Origin: Bordetella parapertussis
Lineage (GTDB): Bacteria; Pseudomonadota; Gammaproteobacteria; Burkholderiales; SG8-39
Direction: 5' to 3'
Length of the DNA: 6,478 bases
Assembly: GCA_945869935.1 (NCBI GenBank)
Contig: CAMBSA010000114.1
Span: forward strand, 1 to 6,478
Positions within the stretch are counted from its first letter, which is position 1. Every line of letters starts with the position of its first letter. Position numbers and translations under genes: made by a program. This document shows positions 1-6,478 of the stretch, one piece after another. The notes below the pieces were generated by a model. That model saw only the letters and a program-made list of their open reading frames with translations, ran no database searches and was not told the DNA's origin.

Positions 1-38
1 GGGTTACATGCATCAGGCTGTCGATAGTCTGCGATAGG

Positions 39-105
39 TGCCGGTAGATGCTGAACGCAAATTTTTGGTATCAGATGCAAATGACGGTAGATCTGACGGT
101 AGAAA
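39..105. repeat. Three copies of a 10-bp direct repeat TGMCGGTAGA
   Basis: TGACGGTAGA occurs at 82-91 and again at 94-103, as a near-perfect 12-bp tandem (units 82-93 and 94-105, 10 of 12 bases identical). A third copy with one change, TGCCGGTAGA, lies at 39-48. The first and third copies are each followed by a TGCTG. Short spaced direct repeats like these can be regulator-binding sites, or remnants of a longer repeat beyond the left edge. The repeats are seen directly; any function is inference. Confidence 0.45.
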
Positions 106-289
106 TGCTGCTCACTGAAAAAAGTGCTATACGTGACACCGGTTTGCAAGCGCCGTTGATGATCGAGTGGGAGTAGGGGGCGCTTTCTCGACTTGGTGCA
201 AGCCGGTTGGGGCGACCGGATTTATCGATCCCGGCGCGCTCGACTGAACACCTCGCCAAGCTATCGATGAATTCGTCCCCCGGTCGCCT

Positions 290-325
290 AAAAGGGTGCT
301 ATGAAATGGAGCTACGCACCCTTTT
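290..325. terminator. Possible bidirectional intrinsic terminator
   Basis: AAAAGGGTGC at 290-299 pairs perfectly with GCACCCTTTT at 316-325, giving a 10-bp stem and a 16-base loop. The A-run on one side and T-run on the other make it look like a terminator in either direction. Weak points are the long loop and the T-run being only four bases and part of the stem. No recognised gene ends next to it, so it might end a short untranslated RNA or a gene that has decayed. It could also be an unrelated inverted repeat. Confidence 0.4.
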
Positions 326-483
326 GAATCCCCCAAATCACGCCTGCCGAAAAACGCTTCCCTCTGAACGGCAGTCGCATCGAATCTATTTTTCGTTATC
401 GGGAATCTTTTTTTCACCAGACTGCTAACACTGATCGATTGAGTTTCCTATCACTTCTTGCAATGAGATCCGCCTTACACGGG

Positions 484-596
484 GCCGGACGCTGGGTCAA
501 AATGACCGGCTAGTCGTGTCCGGCAGTGCTTGATCAGTAAAGCACGACAGTCAACGGCCCCGCGCTCGCAGGAGCGAAGTCGTGACGTCCCGACTT
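484..596. promoter_or_regulatory. Cluster of four stem-loops upstream of the first gene
   Basis: Four consecutive potential hairpins are visible. GCCGGAC (484-490) pairs with GTCCGGC (518-524) and encloses GGTCA-AAA-TGACC (495-507). GTGCTT (526-531) pairs with AAGCAC (540-545). CGCTC (563-567) pairs with GAGCG (572-576) across a GCAG tetraloop. AAGTCG (577-582) pairs with CGACTT (591-596). They end 45 bases before the chosen start codon at 642, so on the plus strand they would form a structured leader. No known riboswitch consensus was recognised. Individually these stems are short enough to occur by chance in GC-rich DNA; the density is what is notable. Confidence 0.3.
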
Positions 597-641
597 ATTC
601 TCCATGCAACTTCTGTACTGACCAATCAGGCAAGGCATTTC

Positions 642-1403
642 ATGACACTTACTTCCCGCCAGCGGATGTTCGCATGCAGCGCATGGGCGCTGGGGCTGTG
701 CATGGGTGCCAGCGCCCTTGCAAGCGAGCCCGATGCCAAGGCTGATGCGGGCAGCGGCACCGGCGCAGCGGTGGCCGGAGGCGGCAAGGCGGTGTTCTGG
801 TCGCGCAACAACGAGAGGTTCGCGTTGTCTGGCGTTACGGTAGCCACCCCGCAGTGGAACGCAGAGGTCAACGCAGACGACAGCCGCCTCGCCTTTACGG
901 AAGAGGAGCAACAGGAACTCGTGCTGCACCTGCGTGACACCCTGAAGCGGTTAGTCACGCTGCCTGCGGTGCCGCTGCAGGTGGAGCCTGCGGCCGGGGC
1001 GGAGCCCGATGCGACCTTGCAGGCCATGGGGGCTGCGCCAGCTGCCCCTCTTGGCCTGCAAGCGCGCATCACGCAAGCCTCTATGCCCAACATCACCCGC
1101 AATTTGTTCGTGATGGCCTTGCCCATTCCCATTCCTGGTATTCGCAGCCTCTTGCGCAGTCGGGGCGGCGCAGGCATCGACGTGGCGCTCGTGCGCTCGG
1201 GTGAAGCAGACCGCGTCGCGAGCTTTCAGTGCGACTATCAGGTGGGGATGGTCAGCATCCTCGACTCGTATCGTCGCCTGGCCCAGGCAAAGACGGCAAT
1301 GGAGCGCTGCGCGGACAAACTCGCGTGGTCCGCGTCCGAGGGCCGCCTAGTCGACAGCGCGCCTGTGGTTGCCGCCGCCGAGACGCCCACGCAGACCCCC
1401 TGA
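642..1403 (+). CDS. Exported protein of unknown function, possibly DUF3313-like
   Basis: Encodes 253 residues from ATG 642. The N-terminus has a basic stretch, a hydrophobic core (about residues 10-26) and a likely signal-peptidase I site after ALA (residue 27), so the protein is probably periplasmic or surface-exposed. The cysteine at 20 is preceded by GL, which does not fit a lipobox. The mature part starts with an Ala/Gly-rich linker (about 31-50). A middle section (about 85-150) is separated by another Ala/Pro-rich linker from a conserved-looking block (about 139-228) containing a PIPIPG turn near 161-166. C197 and C223 are the only cysteines in the mature protein and could form a disulfide. 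The C-terminal block faintly resembles DUF3313-type envelope proteins, but this is a weak impression. AAGG at 632-635 serves this start. An in-frame GTG at 582 has a better AGGAG (570-574) but would give an unusually long n-region. The stop abuts the CIA30 gene, suggesting one operon. Confidence 0.7.
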   Translation: MTLTSRQRMFACSAWALGLCMGASALASEPDAKADAGSGTGAAVAGGGKAVFWSRNNERFALSGVTVATPQWNAEVNADDSRLAFTEEEQQELVLHLRDTLKRLVTLPAVPLQVEPAAGAEPDATLQAMGAAPAAPLGLQARITQASMPNITRNLFVMALPIPIPGIRSLLRSRGGAGIDVALVRSGEADRVASFQCDYQVGMVSILDSYRRLAQAKTAMERCADKLAWSASEGRLVDSAPVVAAAETPTQTP

Positions 1404-1976
1404 ATGTCCGGGGCAGGCCGCCTGATGCGCTATCCTTTTGCCATCCACGCTCTCGCGATCGCAGCAACCCTGACGCTCATGCCATTCGCACATGCCGGTC
1501 TGCCGCTTCTCGAGTTCACGCGTTCGGAAGTCGTCCAGACGTTTCGGGTCATCAACGATGACGTCATGGGGGGCGTATCGACCTCGAGGCGCCACTCGAC
1601 GAACGATGCCCTGGTGTTCGAAGGGGAGGTGTCGCTCGAGAGAAACGGCGGCTTCGCCTCCATACGTGGCCCGATCAGTTTTCCGGCGGAGTTCGCGGCG
1701 CTGATTCTGAAGGTCCGCGGCGACGGGCAGCGCTACAAGGTGACGCTGAAACTTGACGACAGCCCCGGCACAGGCCAGTACCAGGCCGACTTCGTTGCGC
1801 ATCGAGAATGGCAGACGCTGCGCTTCATGCCGGCAGATTTCACCTTCAGTTTTCGCGGGCGCGCCTCAGCCGCTCCGATCGTTCGGTTCGTTGAGGTGCG
1901 GTACTTCGGTCTGCTCATTGCGGACAGGCAACCGGGTGCCTTCAAGGTCGAAGTGAACAGCGTCATGGCCGAGTAG
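1404..1976 (+). CDS. Exported CIA30-family protein
   Basis: Encodes 190 residues with the features of the CIA30 family (relatives of the mitochondrial complex I assembly factor NDUFAF1, a jelly-roll/galactose-binding-like fold). Visible signatures are VINDDVMGGVSTS at residues 49-61, EGEVSLERNGGFASIR at 73-88, LKVRGDGQRYKVTL at 102-115 and the EWQTLRFMPADF stretch at 135-146. Unlike the mitochondrial protein it carries a signal peptide (hydrophobic core about 12-28, cleavage likely after AHA at 31), so it should act in the periplasm. The bacterial role is not established; carbohydrate or redox-complex binding are guesses. The start abuts the upstream stop (TGAATG), consistent with coupled translation. 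An alternative ATG at 1425 has AGG at 1415-1417 and gives a shorter, neater signal peptide. Length is normal for bacterial members. Confidence 0.88.
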   Translation: MSGAGRLMRYPFAIHALAIAATLTLMPFAHAGLPLLEFTRSEVVQTFRVINDDVMGGVSTSRRHSTNDALVFEGEVSLERNGGFASIRGPISFPAEFAALILKVRGDGQRYKVTLKLDDSPGTGQYQADFVAHREWQTLRFMPADFTFSFRGRASAAPIVRFVEVRYFGLLIADRQPGAFKVEVNSVMAE

Positions 1977-1983
1977 ACACTCT

Positions 1984-2014
1984 GGCACGCCGGCACGCCG
2001 GCACGCAGGCGTGC
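1984..2014. repeat. Short GC-rich tandem repeat with hairpin
   Basis: GGCACGCC is repeated at 1984-1991 and 1992-1999, with a third unit differing in its last base at 2000-2007. The third copy forms a perfect 6-bp stem GCACGC (2001-2006) / GCGTGC (2009-2014), which in practice would open to a small loop. It lies just after the CIA30 stop codon (1974-1976) and covers the -35 region of the next promoter. It could slow or end the upstream transcript, but there is no T-run, so it is not a standard intrinsic terminator. Confidence 0.4.
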
Positions 2015-2027
2015 GGGGCGGCAGTGC

Positions 2028-2036
2028 TGTTATGAT
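2028..2036 (+). promoter_or_regulatory. Extended -10 promoter for the DUF2189-tadA operon
   Basis: TG at 2028-2029, one base, then TATGAT at 2031-2036 gives an extended -10 element matching the sigma-70 -10 hexamer at five of six positions. No good -35 lies 17 bases upstream (2008-2013 reads GGCGTG), which extended -10 promoters can tolerate. Transcription would begin around 2043, leaving a leader of about 20 bases that contains GGGAG at 2053-2057, the ribosome binding site for the ATG at 2065. This placement argues against in-frame starts at or before 2044. Confidence 0.55.
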
Positions 2037-2064
2037 TTTCCCCATGGCCTCCGGGAGCACTTCA

Positions 2065-3837
<1,773 letters not shown>

Positions 3838-3986
3838 TCAATACTGACAATCTGTCGAACAGGCCCAGCATTGGCGCGGCAAAGCGGGCGTTTAACTGAC
3901 ATTTGGCTTTTCCGGAAATAGCTGATTTTTCGGCTCCTGAACGCCTGCATTTCGGGGCTTACCCATCGCCCGGTCGCGGCAAGCCG

Positions 3987-5324
3987 TCACGCACCGAGGT
4001 TCTCGCGCAGCGTCGTCCCCTCATACTCGGTGCGGAAGCGGCCACGTCGCTGCAATTCGGGAACCAGCAGATCGACGATCTGCTGGTGGTCGTGCGGCGT
4101 CACGCTCGCGGCCGAGAACATGAAGCCGCCGCGATTGTCGGCCGCATCGAACATTTCCTCCAGAAGATCCGCAACGCGGGCAGGCGGTCCGGCAAAGGTA
4201 ATGTCGTATTCCGTGACGTCGCGCTTGGCGTGCTCAAAGAAATCACGCCGCGTGATCACGGTGTCATGCCCCACCATCTCGGCGAGCTTGAAAACGAAGC
4301 CCGTGGGTGAGGCGCCGGATTTCGTGATCATGTCGTTGAGTTCGCCGGGCGAGAAGCGGTCGGGCAGTTGCGAGAAATCGTACCCGGCCTTGTCGGAGAA
4401 GAAGGCACCGACGCCTTCTTCAGGCAGGAGGTCCAGCAGTTGCTCCTTGCGCCGGTCGGCCTCGGCCTGGGTTTCTTCGACGACCACGTTGATCAACGAC
4501 AGGATGCCGACCTTGGACGGATTGCGGTTCTTCGCGATGAGCGCGGCATCCAGCTTGCGGCGATGGGCCGTGGCGGCCTCCAGCGAATAATTGGCGGCAA
4601 AGACAAGGTCCGCGAAATGCGCGGACGCCGCGATCCCGCGCGGCGATGCGCCCGCTTGAATCAGGATGGGCGCGACTTGCGGGGAGGGGACATTGGGCAG
4701 CGGTCCCCGGACGCGAAAATGCTTGCCGACATGGTTGATCGGACGGATCTTGGCGGGATCCGCGACGATGCCGGACGTCCGGTCCCATATGAACGCATCG
4801 GTGTCGACGCTGGCCCAAAGCGCCTTGCAGACATCGACGAATTCTTCCATGCGCTCATAGCGCTGCCCGTGCGCCATCAGTTCGTCGAAACCGTAATTCG
4901 CGGCATCGGAGAAGCGCGTCGACGCCACGACATTGAACGCCATGCGGCCGTTGGTGATGTGGTCGAGCGAATTGAGAAGGCGCGCGACGTAGAACGGGTG
5001 CATGAAGGTCGAAGAATAGGTGAGCCCGAAGCCGATATGCTTCGTCGAGCGTCCCATCGCGGCGATATAAGGACTCATGTCGTGTCGCGGCCAGCCGACG
5101 CCCCAACGGCCGGCGGCTTCATGCGAACCGCCCCAGGTGCTCGGCAGACCCGTGCCGTCGCCGAAAAAAACCATGTCGAGCTTGCCGCGCTCCGCAATCT
5201 TCACGACGTTCTCGAACATTGTGAAATCGGGAAATGTCGCGCCCGGCCACGATCCCGGCTGGTGCCACCGTCCTTCGAGATGCGTCTTGGACAGGTCGAA
5301 CGCCAGATGCATTTTCGGCTTCAT
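3987..5324 (-). CDS. FMN-dependent monooxygenase, NtaA/SnaA/DszA family
   Basis: Encodes 445 residues of the bacterial luciferase-like superfamily, specifically the nitrilotriacetate/dibenzothiophene-sulfone monooxygenase branch. These cytoplasmic enzymes use FMNH2 from a separate reductase and O2 to oxidise organosulfur or aminocarboxylate compounds. Visible features: GKLDMVFFGDGTGLP at 47-61, the NVV(A/T)S core strand at 131-135, RYERMEEF at 155-162, VGKHFRVRGPL at 199-209, the PILIQAGASPRG phosphate-binding-type stretch at 219-230, and the family's closing TLREN near 438-442. Length is typical (430-460). The start is backed by GAGGAAG just upstream (about 5331-5337 in minus orientation). 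No flavin reductase is in the window. The upstream gene on the same strand encodes a substrate-binding protein, suggesting a linked uptake system. Substrate cannot be decided: DszA-like, SnaA-like or NtaA-like activities all remain possible. Confidence 0.92.
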   Translation of the reverse strand: MKPKMHLAFDLSKTHLEGRWHQPGSWPGATFPDFTMFENVVKIAERGKLDMVFFGDGTGLPSTWGGSHEAAGRWGVGWPRHDMSPYIAAMGRSTKHIGFGLTYSSTFMHPFYVARLLNSLDHITNGRMAFNVVASTRFSDAANYGFDELMAHGQRYERMEEFVDVCKALWASVDTDAFIWDRTSGIVADPAKIRPINHVGKHFRVRGPLPNVPSPQVAPILIQAGASPRGIAASAHFADLVFAANYSLEAATAHRRKLDAALIAKNRNPSKVGILSLINVVVEETQAEADRRKEQLLDLLPEEGVGAFFSDKAGYDFSQLPDRFSPGELNDMITKSGASPTGFVFKLAEMVGHDTVITRRDFFEHAKRDVTEYDITFAGPPARVADLLEEMFDAADNRGGFMFSAASVTPHDHQQIVDLLVPELQRRGRFRTEYEGTTLRENLGA

Positions 5325-5358
5325 TTCGTGCTTCCTCAGGAAGGTCTGGATTACCGGG

Positions 5359-5390
5359 CTACGACGTAGATGTCATCGTGATCGTGTCAA
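5359..5390 (-). promoter_or_regulatory. Possible promoter/operator for the monooxygenase gene
   Basis: Read on the minus strand, a perfect -35 hexamer TTGACA lies at 5390-5385. The best-spaced -10 candidate (16 bases on, 5368-5363) is TACGTC, a poor match. Overlapping short dyads follow: GATG-T-CATC (5369-5377) and CTACG-A-CGTAG (5359-5369), with a tandem ATCGTG repeat (5375-5386). Because a terminator lies just upstream (5411-5465), the monooxygenase gene needs either read-through or a promoter here, and the dyads could bind a regulator. The poor -10 may mean activator dependence, or that this is not a promoter. Confidence 0.3.
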
Positions 5391-5410
5391 TCCGTGCTTC
5401 TGCCGCACCC

Positions 5411-5465
5411 GAATAAAACGGGGCGCACCACTGCTGCAGGCAACGAGCGCGCAGCATCCGCCCCG
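5411..5465 (-). terminator. Rho-independent terminator between binding protein and monooxygenase
   Basis: On the minus strand, CGGGGCG (5465-5459) pairs perfectly with CGCCCCG (5425-5419). The stem encloses a second 6-bp stem TGCTGC/GCAGCA (5456-5451 with 5437-5432) and a 13-base loop. The outer stem is followed directly by TTTTATTC (5418-5411). A GC-rich stem plus T-run is the classical intrinsic terminator layout, oriented to end transcripts from the binding-protein gene. Internal-loop asymmetry makes it less than ideal, so partial read-through is plausible. Confidence 0.6.
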
Positions 5466-5482
5466 AGGGCAACGGCGGCCGA

Positions 5483-5506
5483 CCCGGGGCTGAACTGGCC
5501 CCCGGG
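5483..5506 (-). other. GC-rich hairpin just after the binding-protein stop codon
   Basis: CCCGGGG (5483-5489) and CCCCGGG (5500-5506) form a perfect 7-bp stem with a 10-base loop, starting 24 bases past the stop codon of the minus-strand binding-protein gene. No T-run follows, so it is not itself a standard terminator. Such hairpins can protect an mRNA 3' end, and it sits immediately before the terminator-like structure at 5411-5465. Confidence 0.4.
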
Positions 5507-5530
5507 GAAGACGGCTCAATCAGCGATTCC

Positions 5531-6478
5531 TTAGCGTTTGAAGGGACCCAGCTTGGCGCTAGTCACCTGGGAAAACTCGGGCATAACGTGGTCGGCGTAA
5601 TTCATCTTCTGCTTGATCTCACCGCTCTTGACCAGTTCGTCGATCGTGAAATCCCATGCTTCCTTGCGCAACAGACCGTCGACGCTGAAGTACGCCGACT
5701 TCGAGAACGCCATGAGCCCGGTAGCGATTTCATCCCTCGCAACATCGGGGAGGAGCTTCTGGCTGATCTTGATCGCTTCCTCCGGGTTCTGCATCGCCCA
5801 ACGGGCGCCGCGAATTGTTCCGTTCGCGAAGGCCTGGAGCGCCGCGCGCTTCTGCTGGATGGTGCGCTCCAAGGCAAATTCCGACACGTAGATGAAGTTG
5901 GGCAGGTCCTTGGCCGCGTCGCCGATGGTCTGCAATGAATCGTACTTGGCGGTGCGCGCGGCGAACGAGGTGTTGAGCACACCCGCATCGATCTTCTTTG
6001 CGATCAGTGCCAGGGTGCGTGCCGCGCTGCCGCCAATCGCGACGAACTGTACTTTGCTAGGGTCACCGCCCGCGGCTTTGATCATCAATAACGGGACCTG
6101 GTGCGAGACCGCGCCCGGGCCTGAGATACCCACGCTCTTGCCCTCCAGATCCTTCGCGTTCCGGATGCCTTTTTGCCCGACGAGAAGGAAATCCATCTTC
6201 GGGGCGCTTGCGAACACGACCTTCAGCTTGGACCCGGCTTCCATGGCTTTCAGCGGGATGCCCAAACCGGTTGCGGCGATGTCCGCCTCTCCGGCGGTCA
6301 GGGCGCGTATCGCCGTGGCGTCGCCGTTGTAGGCGGTGAGTTGCACCTCGATGCCCTCGGCTTTGTAGAACCCGTTTTCCTGCGCGAAGTAGTAGGTCTG
6401 CAGCGTCAGGTCGGGCGGGGAGGTGCCGATCGCCGCCGAAATCTTGCCCAGTTGCGCCTGTGCATTTCCCGCAAGGAA
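5531..6478 (-). CDS. ABC transporter substrate-binding protein, NMT1/SsuA-like (5' end cut off)
   Basis: The open frame runs off the right edge. The GTG at 6346 is internal, because reading continues in frame to 6478. The extra residues give FLAGNAQAQLGKIS, the end of a signal peptide with likely cleavage after AQA, then the mature start and TYYFAQENGFYKAEGIEVQL, the hallmark of periplasmic binding proteins for nitrate, sulfonate, taurine or thiamine-precursor transporters (NMT1/THI5-like). The window holds 315 residues, so only the first 15-25 of the signal peptide are missing. Further family signs are NGDATAIRALTAGEADIAATG (ligand-site loop), KDLEGKSVGISGPGAVSHQ and FVAIGGSAARTLALIAKKIDAGVL. 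It would capture a small anionic or organic ligand in the periplasm for an ABC importer whose permease and ATPase are not in the window. It lies upstream of the monooxygenase gene on the same strand with a 206-base gap. Ligand unknown. Confidence 0.9.
   Translation of the reverse strand, partial: FLAGNAQAQLGKISAAIGTSPPDLTLQTYYFAQENGFYKAEGIEVQLTAYNGDATAIRALTAGEADIAATGLGIPLKAMEAGSKLKVVFASAPKMDFLLVGQKGIRNAKDLEGKSVGISGPGAVSHQVPLLMIKAAGGDPSKVQFVAIGGSAARTLALIAKKIDAGVLNTSFAARTAKYDSLQTIGDAAKDLPNFIYVSEFALERTIQQKRAALQAFANGTIRGARWAMQNPEEAIKISQKLLPDVARDEIATGLMAFSKSAYFSVDGLLRKEAWDFTIDELVKSGEIKQKMNYADHVMPEFSQVTSAKLGPFKR

Larger units (their letters stand above)
1..581. other. Long non-coding region ahead of the first gene
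   Basis: No convincing gene is seen here. All three plus-strand frames entering from the left edge hit stops within about 50 bases. The open frames inside (for example 207-428 plus and 127-417 minus) begin at TTG or GTG without a ribosome binding site and encode low-complexity or arginine/serine-rich peptides. The stretch looks less G+C-rich than the coding part. It holds short direct repeats (39-105), a 7-bp inverted repeat AAGCGCC/GGCGCTT (148-154 with 179-185), the terminator-like inverted repeat at 290-325, and stem-loops from 484 onward. No tRNA-like cloverleaf was recognised. A poor extended -10 (TG at 125-126, TATACG at 128-133) is present but lacks a -35. Confidence 0.6.

Noticed and set aside
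127..428. Small open frames on both strands in the left non-coding region
   Set aside because: GTG/TTG starts without ribosome sites, no recognisable domain, and the terminator-like inverted repeat lies within them.
534..1177. Minus-strand open frames opposite the exported-protein gene
   Set aside because: Arg/Ala/Ser-rich shadow translations in GC-rich DNA; the plus strand has a signal peptide and the operon context.
3912..3933. Imperfect hairpin between the converging transpeptidase and monooxygenase genes
   Set aside because: CCGGAAAT / ATTTTTCGG has a wobble pair and a bulge, and no T-run follows it on either strand, so I do not call it a terminator. The 149-base convergent gap has no other clear signal.
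3903..4310. Plus-strand open frame (135 codons) covering the 3' end of the monooxygenase
   Set aside because: Mostly antisense to the conserved C-terminus of the monooxygenase, with no ribosome binding site or domain.
4368..5369. Long plus-strand open frame (333 codons) antisense to the monooxygenase
   Set aside because: It mirrors the codon-position bias of the minus-strand gene, is rich in Arg/Asp/Gly without motifs, and the opposite strand has an unmistakable family match.
5531..6346. Binding-protein gene starting at the GTG at 6346
   Set aside because: The frame stays open to 6478 and the added residues supply the signal-peptide end and the conserved mature N-terminus, so this GTG is internal.

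Overview
The window looks like a stretch of chromosome from a G+C-rich Gram-negative bacterium, most likely a betaproteobacterium of the Burkholderiales type. This rests on base composition, codon use, the extended -10 promoter style (TGTTATGAT) and the families present (exported CIA30, DUF2189, TadA, YkuD, NtaA/DszA-type monooxygenase, NMT1-like binding protein). It is an inference from style, not a species identification. No tRNA, rRNA, insertion sequence, phage gene or CRISPR array is visible.

Layout: bases 1-641 hold no convincing gene. They contain short direct repeats near the left edge, a perfect 10-bp inverted repeat resembling a bidirectional terminator (290-325), and a run of stem-loops (484-596) just ahead of the first gene. 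Two plus-strand genes then abut at a TGA/ATG junction: an exported protein of unknown function (642-1403) and an exported CIA30-domain protein (1404-1976). After a short repeat/hairpin and a likely extended -10 promoter comes a tightly packed plus-strand operon. It encodes a DUF2189 membrane protein (2065-2865), the tRNA adenosine deaminase TadA (2862-3368, 4-base ATGA overlap) and a small YkuD-type L,D-transpeptidase-like protein without a signal peptide (3358-3837, 11-base overlap).

The right half is on the minus strand and converges on that operon. In transcription order it holds the 3' part of a periplasmic ABC-transporter substrate-binding protein (5531 to beyond 6478, cut inside its signal peptide by the window edge), then an FMN-dependent NtaA/SnaA/DszA-family monooxygenase (3987-5324). 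The pair suggests uptake followed by oxidation of a small organic compound, plausibly organosulfur or aminocarboxylate, but the substrate cannot be read from the sequence. The 206-base gap between them holds a GC-rich hairpin and a good minus-strand intrinsic terminator, so the two genes are probably not one uniform transcript.

I see no clearly new multi-gene system here. The points most worth a second look are the terminator inside the binding-protein/monooxygenase pair, the transpeptidase lacking an export signal and overlapping tadA, the exported unknown/CIA30 pair, and the structured 5' region before base 642.
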